Shown: positions 16,480-26,797, counted from the first letter of the stretch. The stretch is 64,000 nt of DNA from Sphingomonas sp. TZW2008 (GCF_002117915.1 NZ_BDJB01000014.1:186983-250982), one strand, 5' to 3'. Notes: a model not told the origin generated them from the letters alone. Numbers and translations: made by a program.

Positions 16480-16668
16480 GGCAACCGATCGTGGGGATGG
16501 AACGGCGCCGATAGACGATGGTGCGCCCCGCGACAAATCGCCTGCGATGATTGCACCGATTGCATCTGGGCTACCGCTTTTTGCGTTCGCAATGCCGCAG
16601 CGCAGCAAATATCTTGTGCATAAGCGAAGAAAGGGAGGGGTGCCGGGGTTCCAACAGAGGAATTACCG

Positions 16669-16944
16669 ATGCGCAATCTGATCACTGCCGCTGCCGCTCT
16701 CGCCGTCCTCGCCCCCGTTGCCGCGCAGGCGCAGGACCGGACGACCTTCGAACATGGCCGCAACACCTACGTCTACGAAACCGAAACGCGTGACGGCGCT
16801 ACGATCATCACTGGCCGCCGCATGGGCGGCGAGCGCTTCCGCCTCGTTCACAAGGGTCAGCGAGTGACCGGCAACGTCGGTGGCACGCCGGTGTCGTTCC
16901 GCGCGCCGCAGAGCGGCGCGGTGACGGTGCTCACCGCCAACTGA
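16669..16944 (+). CDS. Small secreted protein of unknown function
   Basis: A 91-residue protein with a clear Sec signal peptide (MRNLITAAAALAVLAPVAAQAQ, cleavage after AQA or AQAQ). The mature 70 residues are basic and strand-prone (TFEHGRNTYVYETETRDG, GERFRLVHKGQRVTGNVGG) with no cysteine. AGAGG lies about 10 nt before the ATG. It stands alone between argS and a convergent DUF1501 gene. No family recognised. Confidence 0.82.
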   Translation: MRNLITAAAALAVLAPVAAQAQDRTTFEHGRNTYVYETETRDGATIITGRRMGGERFRLVHKGQRVTGNVGGTPVSFRAPQSGAVTVLTAN

Positions 16945-16952
16945 TCCATTGG

Positions 16953-16980
16953 AAGGGGCAGCTCACCCGAGCTGCCCCTT
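16953..16980. terminator. Bidirectional intrinsic terminator
   Basis: A perfect 12-bp stem AAGGGGCAGCTC / GAGCTGCCCCTT with an ACCC loop, between the stops of two convergent genes (16944 and 16987). A-rich and T-rich ends allow function in both directions. Confidence 0.8.
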
Positions 16981-16986
16981 CGATCC

Positions 16987-18138
16987 TCAGGCGACCAGCC
17001 CCGCCAGCGGCGTACGCTGGCCTACGAGCGGGAACAGCGTCGCTGCCGTGCGCGCTGGATCGAGCGCAAAATGCTCGGCCACCGCGCCCGCAATCATGTC
17101 ATCGAGCCGCGTCGTCGGGCGCAGATCGCGCCCCTCGTAGAGCGCGTTCGGCGCGAGGCCGGGCCAGTCGCCCAGCACGCGCCCGCCCTTAACCCCGCCG
17201 CCGAGAAGCATCGCCGCCGCGCCGGTGCCGTGATCGGTACCACCGGTGCCGTTGAGCGCGACGGTGCGGCCGAACTCGGTCGCGACGAGCACCAGCGTTT
17301 CGCTCCACACTGCGCCGAGCCCCGTTTGCAGCGCCGCGATCATCGCGTCGAGGCCCGTCAGCTGCGCCGCCAGCCGCCCCTTCTGCGCGCTGTGCGTGTC
17401 CCATCCCCCCGTCTCGATCATCGCAACGCGCGCGCCGTCCGCAGGAATCAGCAACCGCGCCGCGAGCGTCCCCGTCGCGGCGGCGTTGCGCCCGTTGTCC
17501 TGCGCCAGGTCGCCCGCCAGCTGCCGCGTTTCGAGTGCTTCCGCCCACAGGCCGTGGAGCTGCGCGTCTCCTTGGTACAGTGCCGTCACGCGCTGCAGCA
17601 GATCCTCCGACGCGTCGGGCAGCAGCGACGGTGCGTAGCTCGCGACCTCCCGCGCGCCGCGCAGCGCGGCGGGCACCGTCGCCGATACCGCGATCGCGCG
17701 CGCGCCGTCCTGCGGCAACAGCCCGAGCAGCCGGTTGAGCCACCCGTCCTTCGCTTGGAACGCCTGCGCCCCGCCCGTCTCAAGCACATTCTGACCGTCG
17801 AAGTGCGACCGGTCGCGATAGGGCGAGGCGACGGCGTGGACGAACAGCGCGCGTTGCTGGCGATAGAGCGCCGCGGCGTTCGCGAGCGCCGGATGAAGAG
17901 CGAAGGTGGCATCGAGCTTCATGCCTTGCGCCGCCTCGGCAAGGAAGGGCGCGCGCACCGCGGGAAAGGCCGGATCGCCGACCGGCATGATCGTCCCTAG
18001 CCCGTCCGCGGCGCCGCGCTGGATGATGAACACGAAGCGGCGATCGGTCGCGGCGCGCGCGAACGCCATGCGCGGCGCGAACCCGGCCACGAGCGTTCCC
18101 AGCGCGCCGCGAATCAAGAACGAACGACGGTCAAGCAT
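16987..18138 (-). CDS. DUF1501 family protein (Tat-exported)
   Basis: A 383-residue protein of the DUF1501 family, related to the alkaline phosphatase/sulfatase superfamily. The N-terminus MLDRRSFLIRGALGTLVAGF is a twin-arginine signal. Family segments include VFIIQRGAADGLGTIMPVGD, DRSHFDGQNVLETGG, MIETGGWDTHSAQKGRLA, LVLVATEFGRTVALNGTGG and TDHGTGAAAMLLGGGVKGG, which hold the candidate metal ligands. It lies 3 nt after a DUF1800 gene; the pair is widely conserved, but its function is unknown. The Tat genes at 10170-11613 would export it. Confidence 0.88.
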   Translation of the reverse strand: MLDRRSFLIRGALGTLVAGFAPRMAFARAATDRRFVFIIQRGAADGLGTIMPVGDPAFPAVRAPFLAEAAQGMKLDATFALHPALANAAALYRQQRALFVHAVASPYRDRSHFDGQNVLETGGAQAFQAKDGWLNRLLGLLPQDGARAIAVSATVPAALRGAREVASYAPSLLPDASEDLLQRVTALYQGDAQLHGLWAEALETRQLAGDLAQDNGRNAAATGTLAARLLIPADGARVAMIETGGWDTHSAQKGRLAAQLTGLDAMIAALQTGLGAVWSETLVLVATEFGRTVALNGTGGTDHGTGAAAMLLGGGVKGGRVLGDWPGLAPNALYEGRDLRPTTRLDDMIAGAVAEHFALDPARTAATLFPLVGQRTPLAGLVA

Positions 18139-18141
18139 CGT

Positions 18142-19539
18142 CTACCTCCGCAACATTTCGGGCGCGACGAGCAGCAGCGCGAGCGCCTGGCCCGGGCTGT
18201 CGGCGCGTTGAAACGCCGCCGCGGTGGGGGCGGTGAGCGCGTCGGGGAACAGCGACTGAGCGAGCGCGCGGGCATCGACTGGCCCGGCGCGCTGCGCGAG
18301 CCGCTCCGCCGCCTCGACGCGGCGCATCAGCGCATCCGGCCCCGCCCAAGTCGCGGCCGCATCGTCGAACCCGTTGGGCTGCCCGGGCTTCCACACCTGT
18401 TGCCCGAGCTGTGCCTGAAGGCCGCTGCCCGAGCCGGGCGCGATCGTCGTCGTGCCGAGCGCGCGTATAGCGGCGATCGACCATTCCCACGGCGTGCGGA
18501 ACTTGAGCGGCTGCGGCACCCACGCTTCGGGCGAGTCGATGATCGCGCGATAGACCGTAGGCAGATCACCGCTCGAGCCGATGAACGCCGTTTCGAGCCG
18601 CGCGACCATAGTCGCGGGCGGCGTATCGCCCGCGAAGTGCACCGCGAGCTTCGTGGCAAGGTGACGCGCCGTCGCCGGATGAACCGCCAGATCGGCGAGG
18701 ATCGCGTCGACCTGCGCCGCGCCGTCCTGCGCATAGCGCTTGCCGAGCAGCGTCCGCACCCCTGGTTCGTGGCGCTGCGACTGGAAGGCCGCACCGTCGG
18801 CATCGTCCATCGCGCGAATACCGGGGACCGTCCAGCCGGTCAGCGCGCGCGCAAGCTCGGTGACATCGGCCTGCGTGTAGCCGCTGCGCGCGCCGAGCGT
18901 ATGCAGTTCGAGGATTTCGCGTGCGAGGTTCTCGTTCAGGCCGCGCTGCCGCCCAGCCCCGGCCTGCCGCTGTGCCACCGGGCTGTTCGGGCCGAGCGAC
19001 CGGAACTGGTCGAGGTACAGCAGCATCGCCGGGTGCGTTTCGGCGGCTTTCAGCAAATCGCCGAAACGCCCCATCACGTGTGGGCGGATTGCCTCGAACT
19101 CGAACGCCCCGGCGAGCGGCACGACGTTGATCTTGTCCACCGAGATCGCGAAGTGATTGGCCCAGAAGTGCACCAGCCGCTCGGCGAACGGCGTCGGGGT
19201 GGTCAGCGCGGCGACGATCCGCGCGTCGACCGCGTCGTTATAGTGGCGGCGCAGCACGCCGCGGGCGTCGCGCCGCATGAGCAGTGCGGCCTCGTTGGGT
19301 GACGACGTGCCATTGGCATCCGCTGCGCGCTTGTCCTGCCGGACGTCGCGGTAGATCGTCTGCAACTCGCCGATATCGCGCAGGATCGCGGCGCTGCTCG
19401 TCGTCGAAGCGAGCGCCGCCGGCCATGGATCGTAGGCACTGATCTGGCGCGTCAGCCAGTCGCGACCCGCTTCGTCGCCGGTTCGCCTTGCCGATGCCCC
19501 GAGCCCGAAGCGGTTCAGCGCGATCGATCGCTCGTTCAT
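18142..19539 (-). CDS. DUF1800 family protein
   Basis: A 465-residue DUF1800 protein. Characteristic segments: ALNRFGLGASARRTGDEAG at the N-terminus, LVHFWANHFAIS, FGDLLKAAETHPAMLLYLD, NENLAREILELHTLGA and GYTQADVTELARALTGW. The frame is open to 19677, but ATG 19537-19539 is preceded by AAGGAGG at ideal distance. It is cotranscribed with the DUF1501 gene. The pair is often found together in planctomycetes and proteobacteria; no biochemical role is established that I can cite. Confidence 0.88.
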   Translation of the reverse strand: MNERSIALNRFGLGASARRTGDEAGRDWLTRQISAYDPWPAALASTTSSAAILRDIGELQTIYRDVRQDKRAADANGTSSPNEAALLMRRDARGVLRRHYNDAVDARIVAALTTPTPFAERLVHFWANHFAISVDKINVVPLAGAFEFEAIRPHVMGRFGDLLKAAETHPAMLLYLDQFRSLGPNSPVAQRQAGAGRQRGLNENLAREILELHTLGARSGYTQADVTELARALTGWTVPGIRAMDDADGAAFQSQRHEPGVRTLLGKRYAQDGAAQVDAILADLAVHPATARHLATKLAVHFAGDTPPATMVARLETAFIGSSGDLPTVYRAIIDSPEAWVPQPLKFRTPWEWSIAAIRALGTTTIAPGSGSGLQAQLGQQVWKPGQPNGFDDAAATWAGPDALMRRVEAAERLAQRAGPVDARALAQSLFPDALTAPTAAAFQRADSPGQALALLLVAPEMLRR

Positions 19540-19645
19540 CCCGCCCTCCTTCGCAGCACTGATCGCCGAAAATTGTCGCACGATTGTGCCAACCTCGGCT
19601 GAACGGATGTGCGGCGCGACGGCTCGATGCGCTGACGGGATCAGA

Positions 19646-20431
19646 TCAGGGCGTGACGCCCGAATCGGCGGTTTCACTGATCGGGTGCTTCGGCTCGGAC
19701 GACAGCGTGCGAGCGAGCGTCTCGAAGCGATTGCCGATGATGTGGATCTCGTTGAACGCGGGCGGCGACTGACGCGTCCGCTTCGACAGCGTGCCAGCTC
19801 CGATCAGGCGCACCGTCCAGTCGCGGCGATGATAGGGCACGTCGAACGGATCGTGAACGTGGCCGGACAGCACGGCGTGCGCACCGGCATCGGCGAGCGC
19901 AGCGAGCGCGACGTCGCCGTTGCGCGTCTTGGCGGTGCCCTTCGTCGGGCCCTCGATCAGCGGATGATGGCCCGCAACGAAGACGAGATTGCCCTTGGGC
20001 ACCTGCGCGACGAGCGCCAGCGTCTTTTTCAACGCGCCGTCGCTGACGTTGCCCTTGGACCAGTTCCACCGCCACTGCGCTCGCGCCGTGGTCTTAAGGG
20101 GGATGATCGAGACACCGGGCAGATCGAGCGGCTTCTCGATCAGCCGCTCAGCGGCGCCGTATCGCTTATACGGGCTGAACAGGCGACGCAGCGGATCCCA
20201 ATAATAGGGAATGTCATGGTTGCCGACCTCGATCGTGACCGGAACGCCGAGCGAGCGCAGCCACTTGCCACCGGCATCGAACTCGCTCGGTCGGGCGCGC
20301 ATCGTTAGGTCGCCGGTCATGATCACTGCATCAGGGCGTTCGTCGGCAACGCACCGCTCGAACCAGGCGAGCGCAGCAGGATCCTCGGCACCGAAGTGCA
20401 CATCGCTAACGTGGAAAAGCTTCATCGACAT
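19646..20431 (-). CDS. Metallophosphoesterase
   Basis: A calcineurin-like phosphoesterase of about 261 residues. All five metal motifs are visible: SDVHFG, GDLTMRA, GNHDIP, GHHPLIEG and GHVHDPFD. No signal peptide, so a cytoplasmic phosphodiesterase or phosphatase; the substrate is unknown. The frame is open to 20467. ATG 20429-20431 (MSMKLFHVSDVHFG) or the one two codons later are both plausible, with no strong ribosome site. Confidence 0.85.
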   Translation of the reverse strand: MSMKLFHVSDVHFGAEDPAALAWFERCVADERPDAVIMTGDLTMRARPSEFDAGGKWLRSLGVPVTIEVGNHDIPYYWDPLRRLFSPYKRYGAAERLIEKPLDLPGVSIIPLKTTARAQWRWNWSKGNVSDGALKKTLALVAQVPKGNLVFVAGHHPLIEGPTKGTAKTRNGDVALAALADAGAHAVLSGHVHDPFDVPYHRRDWTVRLIGAGTLSKRTRQSPPAFNEIHIIGNRFETLARTLSSEPKHPISETADSGVTP

Positions 20432-20492
20432 GGCGAACGCCGTGCCAGCGCATTGGTTCGCCGGCAATCGTCGTTGCCGCTATCGGCGGCGC

Positions 20493-20747
20493 TCAACCCC
20501 GGCGATGCTTCCCGCCGTAGGTCCGCCCAATATAGCCACCGATCCGCGCCATCTCGTCCGCCGCGGCGCGCGCTGCCTCGCTGCAGCAGGGCAGCGGATC
20601 GCGCTCCGCCTGCGTCGCGCGCATCGCGACGCGCTCGCACAATGTTTCGATATCGGCGCGGGTGAGCACGTTCTTTTCTCGCAGCAGGCACAACAGGCTC
20701 TGCAGGATGACGACGGCCTCATCGCTCGCGCTGCCTTCAGTCAGCAT
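20493..20747 (-). CDS. Small hypothetical protein, 84 aa
   Basis: A soluble 84-residue protein with a helical, Leu/Ala-rich core (SDEAVVILQSLLCLLREKNV) and two adjacent Cys near the middle (DPLPCCSEAARAAADEM). The ATG at 20745-20747 has AGGAGAG 8 nt upstream, better than the longer frame start at 20801. It lies 59 nt after the RND outer-membrane gene stop region and on the same strand as the metallophosphoesterase. No family recognised. Confidence 0.72.
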   Translation of the reverse strand: MLTEGSASDEAVVILQSLLCLLREKNVLTRADIETLCERVAMRATQAERDPLPCCSEAARAAADEMARIGGYIGRTYGGKHRRG

Positions 20748-20806
20748 CGGCTCTCTCCTATTTATAGGACGAGAGAGTAGTCGATTCGTTCCGCCGTGCA
20801 AGCAGC

Positions 20807-22372
20807 TCAGTTCAGCCCGCCGCCAAGCCTGGTGTAGAGTTGGATGAGGTTGGTGGCGCGTGCCTGGCGCGTGGTGACGAGCTGCTGCTGCGCGGCATAG
20901 GCGACCCGCTGCGCATCGAGCGCGACGAGAAACGAATCGACGCCGGCGCGATAACGCGCGTCTGACAGCCGCGCGGCGACGCGCGCCGCTTCCGCCCGCG
21001 CAGTCTGCGCTGACACCTGCTCGCCGATAGTGCCGCGCTGCGCGAGCGAATCCGCCACTTCGCGGAACGCCGTCTGGATCGCGCGTTCGTAGGTAGCGAC
21101 GGCGACCTGCTGTGACGCGCGGGCATAGTCGAGGTTGCCCGCCCGGCGGCCGCCGTCGAACAGCGGCAGTCCGATGGCCGGCGCGCCGGTGTAGGTGAAG
21201 CTGCCGCCGCCGAACAATCCCGACAGCGCGGTAGAGATCGTGCCGATCGTCGCGGTGAGCGAGATCGACGGGAAGAACGCCGCGCGCGCAGCGCCGATAT
21301 TGGCGTTCTCCGCGATCAGCTGATGCTCCGCCTGCAGCACGTCGGGGCGCCGCAGCAGCACGTCGGATGAGAGGTTGCCGGGCAGCGCATCGCGCGTCAC
21401 CGGCTGGGCGCCGAGCGTCGCGGGCAGCTGATCGGCGGGGACGGTGGTGCCCGCCAACAGGTTGAGCGCGTTCTGATCCTGCGCGACGCGTGTCTGCAGC
21501 GTCGCGATATCGTTGCGCGCCGCTTGGTAGTTGGTTTCCGCCTGCCGTGCCTCGAGCTCGGACGCGACGCCGATGCGGAATTGCGCGCGCGTCAGGTTGA
21601 GCGATTGCTCGAACGTCTTCAGCGTCTCGCGACTAAGACGGAGCAGCTCCTGGTCGGCTGCCATCGTCAGCCACGCGGTGGCGACTTCGGAGATGAGGCT
21701 GATGCGCGCTGCGCGCTGCGCCTCCTCCGAGGCGAAATATTGTTCCTGCGCCGCGCGCGAAAGGTTGCTGACGCGGCCGAACAAGTCGAGCTCGAACGCC
21801 GAGAAGCCGGCATTGACCGAGTAGAATTCGAGGTTCGACGACGACGAGCCGATCCCGGCGCCCGCACCGACCCCCGTGCCACCGCCGGCACCACCACCTA
21901 CCCCGCCGCCAACGCCGCCATTACCGCCGCCGGTACCTGTACCAGTGCCGGTGCCCGTCCCGGTACCACCGCCGACACCGCCCGCGCCGGCTCCGCCGCC
22001 CGCCCCACCGGCCGCGCCGAAGGCGTTGTTGGTATAGGTAGCGGATCCCGACAGCGTCGTCGTGGGCACCAGATCGGCGCGTTGCACACGATATTGCGCC
22101 CGCGCCTGGAGCACGTTGCCCGCGGCGATGCGCAGATCACGGTTGTTAGCGAGCGTGGTCTCGATCACCTGCCGCAGCCGCGGATCAAGGAAGAAATCGC
22201 GCCAGCCGATCTGCGTGACGTCGGGGGCGTCGGTGGCTGCGCGCGGATAGACGCCGCCTTCGGGCAGCGCGGGGGGCACGGCGCCGCCCGGCCGCTCGTA
22301 CTTCGGCGCGAGGTTGCAGCCGGACAGCGCGGTGGCGGCGGCCAGCGCGATCAGGAGAGGGCGACGGGTCAT
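20807..22372 (-). CDS. RND efflux outer-membrane lipoprotein (OprM/NodT family)
   Basis: A 521-residue TolC-like exit duct. Lipoprotein signal MTRRPLLIALAAATALSGC with Cys19. Family segments: GWRDFFLDPRLRQVIETTLA, NNRDLRIAAGNVLQARAQYR, RRPDVLQAEHQLIAENANIG and LPLFDGGRRAGNLDYA. Residues about 118-179 are an unusual Gly/Thr-rich insertion. The ATG at 22370-22372 has GGGAG 10 nt upstream and lies 5 nt after the transporter stop; a TTG at 22381 is less likely. Third gene of the efflux operon. Confidence 0.94.
   Translation of the reverse strand: MTRRPLLIALAAATALSGCNLAPKYERPGGAVPPALPEGGVYPRAATDAPDVTQIGWRDFFLDPRLRQVIETTLANNRDLRIAAGNVLQARAQYRVQRADLVPTTTLSGSATYTNNAFGAAGGAGGGAGAGGVGGGTGTGTGTGTGTGGGNGGVGGGVGGGAGGGTGVGAGAGIGSSSSNLEFYSVNAGFSAFELDLFGRVSNLSRAAQEQYFASEEAQRAARISLISEVATAWLTMAADQELLRLSRETLKTFEQSLNLTRAQFRIGVASELEARQAETNYQAARNDIATLQTRVAQDQNALNLLAGTTVPADQLPATLGAQPVTRDALPGNLSSDVLLRRPDVLQAEHQLIAENANIGAARAAFFPSISLTATIGTISTALSGLFGGGSFTYTGAPAIGLPLFDGGRRAGNLDYARASQQVAVATYERAIQTAFREVADSLAQRGTIGEQVSAQTARAEAARVAARLSDARYRAGVDSFLVALDAQRVAYAAQQQLVTTRQARATNLIQLYTRLGGGLN
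21836..22021 (-). repeat. Low-complexity Gly/Thr-rich coding insertion in the OprM-like protein
   Basis: About 62 residues, nearly all Gly, Ala, Thr and Val, with a (GT)n run of alternating Gly-Thr and several GGG blocks. At DNA level it is a degenerate GGN/ACN tandem repeat. It interrupts the region after the first beta-strand/helical-hairpin part, where ordinary family members have a short loop. Confidence 0.85.
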
Positions 22373-22377
22373 GGCAG

Positions 22378-25300
22378 TCAAGCTCCCTGCGGCGCGGGGC
22401 CGCGGTCGTCGTCGCGGCCGCGGTCGCGCAGCGGTTCGTAATTGTTGACGGTCACATCCTTGCCGTCGTCGTCGTCATGCTTGCCGTGGCCGAACAGCCG
22501 CGAGATCACGACGAAGAACATCGGCACGAGGAAGATCGCGAGCACCGTCGCCGACAGCATGCCGCCCACCACCGCGCGTCCGATCGCATTCTGCCCGCCG
22601 GCGCCAGCACCGGTGGAGATCGCAAGCGGCAGCACGCCGAAGATAAAGGCAAGGCTGGTCATCAAGATCGGGCGCAGGCGAAGCTTCGCCGCCTCCACCG
22701 CCGCGTCGAACGGGCGCATGCCTTCCGCGATCCGCTCCTCCGCGAATTCGACGATCAGGATCGCATTCTTCGCCGACACGCCGATCGTGGTGATGAGGCC
22801 GACCTGGAGGTAGATGTCGTTGTTGAGGCCGGTCAGCATCGCGGCGAGCAGCGCCCCGATGACACCCAGCGGCACCACCAGCAGCACCGAGATCGGCACC
22901 GACCAGCTCTCGTACAGCGCAGCGAGGCACAGGAAGACGATCAGCAGCGACAGTGCGTAGAGCGCTGGTGCCTGTCCGCCCGACAGGCGCTCCTCATAGG
23001 AGAGGCCGGTCCATTCGAGCTGCGTGCCCGGCGGCAGCTTGGCATGCATCTCCTCGATCGCCTCCATCGCCGCGCCGGTGCTGAGCCCCTGGCCTGGCGA
23101 CCCCTGCAGCTGCATCGCGGGCTGGCCGTTGTAGCGCGTGAGCTGTACCGGCGCGTTGGCCCATTCGATCGTCGAGAAGCCGGTGAACGGCACCATTTGC
23201 CCCGCGTCGCCGCGGACATAGAAGGAGGCGAGATCCTCCGGACGCAACCGGTAAGGCTGATCGGCCTGCACATACACGCGCTTTACACGGCCGCGATCGA
23301 TGAAGTCGTTGACGTACGATCCGCCCCAGGCTGTGGCGATGGTCGAATTGACGACGCCGAGATCGAGCCCGAGCGCGCGTGCCTTGTCCTGATCGACATC
23401 GATCTTGAGCTGCGGCGCGTCCTCCAGGCTGAGCGGGCGAACCTGCGCGACGCGCTTGTCCTGGCTCGCCATCCCGAGCAGCATGTTGCGCGCCTGGACC
23501 AGCTTCTCGTGCCCGATGCCCGCGGTGTCGACGAGCTGCACGTCGAAGCCCGTCGCGTTGCCGAGCTCCTGTACTGCCGGCGGCACCAGCGCGAAGATCA
23601 TGCCGTCCTTGTACTGCGAGAAGACGCCCATCGCCCGGCCGGCGATCGTCTGCGCCTTATTCTCGACGCCCTCGCGATCCTCCCACGGCTTGAGGCTGAC
23701 GAAGGCGAGACCGGCGTTCTGCCCCTGCCCGGCGAAGCTGAAGCCGTTGATCGTAAAGACCGACTGGACGCCCGGCTCGGCCAGAAAGTGACTGCGGATG
23801 AGGTCGAGCCCCTTATCGGTTCGCGCCGATGTGGCGCCCGCTGGCCCCTGCACGAGCGCGATCACCGTGCCCTGATCCTCGTCGGGCAGGAACGCACTCG
23901 GCAGTCGTGCAAAGAGCAGCACCATGCCGCCAACGATCAGGACGTAGACCAGCATTGAGCGCTTCCAGCTCCGCGCCGTACGCTTCACGCCCTTCTCGTA
24001 CTTCGCCGTCCCCTTCTCGAAGGTACGGTTGAACCAGCGGAAGAAGCGCGCGAAGATGCCGTTGCCTTCGGGCTTGGTCTTGTCGTGGCGCTTCAGGATC
24101 GTCGCGCACAGGGCCGGCGTCAGGATCAGCGCGACCAATACCGACAGCACCATCGCCGAGACGATCGTGATCGAAAACTGGCGATAGATCACGCCGGTCG
24201 AGCCGCCGAAGAACGCCATCGGCAGGAATACCGCCGACAGCACGAGCCCGATGCCGATCAGCGCGCCTGAAATCTCGTCCATCGACTTGCGCGCCGCGTC
24301 CTTGGGGCTGAGCCCCTCGTCGACGATCAGCCGCTCGACGTTCTCCACCACGACGATCGCGTCGTCTACGAGCAGGCCGATCGCCAGCACCATGCCGAAC
24401 AGCGTCAGCGTGTTGATCGAATAGCCTGCGAGCGCCATCACGCCGAACGTGCCGAGCAGAACGACGGGCACCGCGATCGTCGGGATGATCGTCGCGCGCC
24501 AGTTCTGCAGGAACAGGAACATGACGAGGAAAACGAGCACCACCGCCTCGACCAGCGTGTGGATCACCTGCTCGACCGACAGGCGGACGAACGGCGTGGT
24601 ATCGTACGGATAGACGACCTTGACGTCCGCCGGGAAGCCGCGCGCGATCTCCGCGGTGCGCGATTTCACCGCCTCGACCGTATCGAGCGCGTTGGCCCCG
24701 GCGGCAAGGCGCACGCCGAAGCCGGCGGCGGGCTTGCCGTTGTACTTGGCGTCGAAGCCGTAATTTTCCGCGCCGAGCTCGACCCGCGCGACGTCCGAAA
24801 GGCGGACGACCGCACCCTGCTGCGACGTCTTGAGCCGGATCGCGCCGAACTCCTCGGGCGTCTGCAGGCGCGACTGCACCGATACCGTCGCGTTGAGCAT
24901 CTGCTCCTTGGGCGCGGGCTGGGCGCCAATCTGGCCGGCGGAAACCTGCGCGTTCTGCGCCTGCACCGCCGCCGTCACGTCCGCGATCGTCAGCTGGTAG
25001 CTGTTGAGCTTGAGCGGATCGACCCAGATACGCATCGCATATTGCGAGCCGAACACCTGCAGCTCGCCGACGCCTGTCACGCGGCTGACCGGGTCCTGCA
25101 ACCGCGAGACGACCATGTCGGCAAGGTCGGTGCCGCTGTGCGACCCGTCGGTGGAATAAAGGCCGACGACGACCAGGAAGCTCGCGGCGGACTTCTGCAC
25201 CTGCAGCCCCTGCTGCTGCACTTCCTGCGGCAGCAGCGGTGTCGCGGCCTGAAGCTTGTTCTGCACCTGGACCTGCGCGATGTCGGGATCGGTGCCCTGC

Positions 25301-25584
25301 TCGAACGTCAGCGTGATCGTGAGATTGCCCGACGACGAGGAGGAGGAGGAGAAGTAGCGCAGATTGTCGATGCCGCGCAGCTGCTGCTCGATGATCTGCG
25401 TCGTGGTGCGCTCGAGCGTCTCCGCGTCGGCACCGGGATAGATCGCGCTGATCGTCACCGCGGGCGGCGCGATTTCCGGGAACTGCGCGACTGGCAGCGA
25501 GCGGATGGCGAGGCCGCCCGCCAGCATCAGGACGATCGCGATCACCCATGCGAAGATGGGTCGATCGATGAAATAGCGTGCCAT
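22378..25584 (-). CDS. RND efflux transporter, HAE1 (AcrB/MexB) family
   Basis: A 1068-residue inner-membrane proton antiporter for hydrophobic and amphiphilic drugs. Start [20 protein letters not shown] is typical. Proton relay residues are present: the Asp-Asp pair in [15 protein letters not shown] and Lys in [20 protein letters not shown]. Twelve spans in two repeats, with large periplasmic loops. A run of seven Ser occurs in [15 protein letters not shown]. The C-terminus is charged (DDDDGKD ... [10 protein letters not shown]). It lies 3 nt after the adaptor gene and 5 nt before the outer-membrane gene. Confidence 0.96.
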   Translation of the reverse strand: MARYFIDRPIFAWVIAIVLMLAGGLAIRSLPVAQFPEIAPPAVTISAIYPGADAETLERTTTQIIEQQLRGIDNLRYFSSSSSSSGNLTITLTFEQGTDPDIAQVQVQNKLQAATPLLPQEVQQQGLQVQKSAASFLVVVGLYSTDGSHSGTDLADMVVSRLQDPVSRVTGVGELQVFGSQYAMRIWVDPLKLNSYQLTIADVTAAVQAQNAQVSAGQIGAQPAPKEQMLNATVSVQSRLQTPEEFGAIRLKTSQQGAVVRLSDVARVELGAENYGFDAKYNGKPAAGFGVRLAAGANALDTVEAVKSRTAEIARGFPADVKVVYPYDTTPFVRLSVEQVIHTLVEAVVLVFLVMFLFLQNWRATIIPTIAVPVVLLGTFGVMALAGYSINTLTLFGMVLAIGLLVDDAIVVVENVERLIVDEGLSPKDAARKSMDEISGALIGIGLVLSAVFLPMAFFGGSTGVIYRQFSITIVSAMVLSVLVALILTPALCATILKRHDKTKPEGNGIFARFFRWFNRTFEKGTAKYEKGVKRTARSWKRSMLVYVLIVGGMVLLFARLPSAFLPDEDQGTVIALVQGPAGATSARTDKGLDLIRSHFLAEPGVQSVFTINGFSFAGQGQNAGLAFVSLKPWEDREGVENKAQTIAGRAMGVFSQYKDGMIFALVPPAVQELGNATGFDVQLVDTAGIGHEKLVQARNMLLGMASQDKRVAQVRPLSLEDAPQLKIDVDQDKARALGLDLGVVNSTIATAWGGSYVNDFIDRGRVKRVYVQADQPYRLRPEDLASFYVRGDAGQMVPFTGFSTIEWANAPVQLTRYNGQPAMQLQGSPGQGLSTGAAMEAIEEMHAKLPPGTQLEWTGLSYEERLSGGQAPALYALSLLIVFLCLAALYESWSVPISVLLVVPLGVIGALLAAMLTGLNNDIYLQVGLITTIGVSAKNAILIVEFAEERIAEGMRPFDAAVEAAKLRLRPILMTSLAFIFGVLPLAISTGAGAGGQNAIGRAVVGGMLSATVLAIFLVPMFFVVISRLFGHGKHDDDDGKDVTVNNYEPLRDRGRDDDRGPAPQGA

Positions 25585-25587
25585 GGC

Positions 25588-26778
25588 TTATTGCTTCGCC
25601 TGCGCGCCCTGCGGCCCGGCGCCCGGGGCTCCCGCCGCGGGCTTCGCATTGGGGTTCCAAGGGCTCGGCTGCACCGCCATGCCAGGCCGCAGCATGCCGC
25701 CGCCACCCTCGACGATCACGCGGTCGCCGGGCTTCAGCCCCGCGGTGACGAGCCAGTTGTCGCCGATCGTGCGAGAGGTGGAGAGCACGCGCGGCTCCAC
25801 CTTGTTGCCGCGCCCGACCACCATCGTCGTCGCGCGGCCCTGTTCGTCGCGGCTCACCGCGCGCTGCGGGACCAGCAAGGCGTCGCCCTGCGTTCCCTCG
25901 ACAAGTTCGGCGCGCACGTACATCCCCGGCAGCAGCAGGCCGCGCGGGTTCTGGAAGATCGCGCGGATCGCCTGCGTGCCCGTTGCCGGATCGACGCTGA
26001 CGTCGGTGAACTGCAGCGTTCCCTCGATCGGATAGATCGAATTGTCCTCCAAGCGCAGCCGCACGCGCGCGGCATTGCCGCCGCGCGACAGAGCGCCGGC
26101 GGTAATCTGCTGGCGCAGCCGCAACAGGTCCGCGCTCGATTGCGGCACGTCGACGTAGATTGGATCGAGCCGCTGGATCGTGGTGAGCGCGTTGGTCTGC
26201 CCCGCCGTCACCAGCGCGCCGGTGGTCGCCTCGGCCCGCCCGATGCGGCCGGAGATCGGCGCGCGGATCGTCGTGCGGCCAAGATCGATCTGCGCCGAAC
26301 GCAGCGCCGCCTGCTGTGCGGCGACGTCCGCCTGCGCCTGCTGCGCCGAGGTGATCGAATTCTCATATTCCTGGCGTGCGATCGCGTTGATCTTGACCAG
26401 TTCGCCGTAGCGCCGTTGCAGCGCCGCGCTCGACGCGATCGCGGCCCGCGCACGCGCCAGCGAGGCGCGCGCACTCGCCACCGCGGTGACATAGGGTTGC
26501 GGATCGATGCGGTAAAGCGCCTGGCCGCGGCTCACCTGATCGCCCTCGCGGAACAGCCGCTCGATGATCAGCCCGTTGACCTGCGGGCGAACCTCGGACG
26601 TCTCATAGGGCATCGTGCGACCGGGCAACGTCGTCGTCAGCGTCACCGCCTGCGGCTGCACCGCGACGAACCCGACCTGCGGCGGCCCCGCCGGCGCCTG
26701 CTGTGCTTGCTCGTTCTTCCCGCACGCGGCAACGGAGGCCAGCAGCAGCGCCGTGAGCGCGACCCTCTTGAATGACAT
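25588..26778 (-). CDS. RND efflux periplasmic adaptor (AcrA/MexA family)
   Basis: A 396-residue membrane fusion protein. Lipoprotein signal MSFKRVALTALLLASVAAC with Cys19; the lipoyl half-motifs FREGDQVSRGQALYRIDPQ and DLGRTTIRAPISGRIGRAE flank an alpha-hairpin (about 95-160); GDNWLVTAGLKPGDRVIVEG is the membrane-proximal domain. The C-terminus is Pro/Ala/Gly-rich. ATG 26776-26778 is chosen over the frame start at 26817, which would run through the operator-like palindrome. First gene of the efflux operon, divergent from a TetR regulator. Confidence 0.95.
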   Translation of the reverse strand: MSFKRVALTALLLASVAACGKNEQAQQAPAGPPQVGFVAVQPQAVTLTTTLPGRTMPYETSEVRPQVNGLIIERLFREGDQVSRGQALYRIDPQPYVTAVASARASLARARAAIASSAALQRRYGELVKINAIARQEYENSITSAQQAQADVAAQQAALRSAQIDLGRTTIRAPISGRIGRAEATTGALVTAGQTNALTTIQRLDPIYVDVPQSSADLLRLRQQITAGALSRGGNAARVRLRLEDNSIYPIEGTLQFTDVSVDPATGTQAIRAIFQNPRGLLLPGMYVRAELVEGTQGDALLVPQRAVSRDEQGRATTMVVGRGNKVEPRVLSTSRTIGDNWLVTAGLKPGDRVIVEGGGGMLRPGMAVQPSPWNPNAKPAAGAPGAGPQGAQAKQ

Positions 26779-26797
26779 TCGATTCTCTGTGATTATC

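Noticed and set aside
16498..16525. GGAAC upstream of the small secreted protein gene
   Set aside because: The position for CGTT reads GGTG and the spacing to the gene is long.
20436..20460. Minus-strand CGAAC-N16-CGTT before the metallophosphoesterase
   Set aside because: The -35 first base differs and the -10 box would sit 5 nt from the start codon, leaving no room for a leader at the preferred start.
22477..26775. Long plus-strand frames opposite the RND transporter and adaptor (for example 22477-23958 and 24559-26775)
   Set aside because: Arg/Asp/His-rich antisense readings of high-GC genes without recognisable domains.
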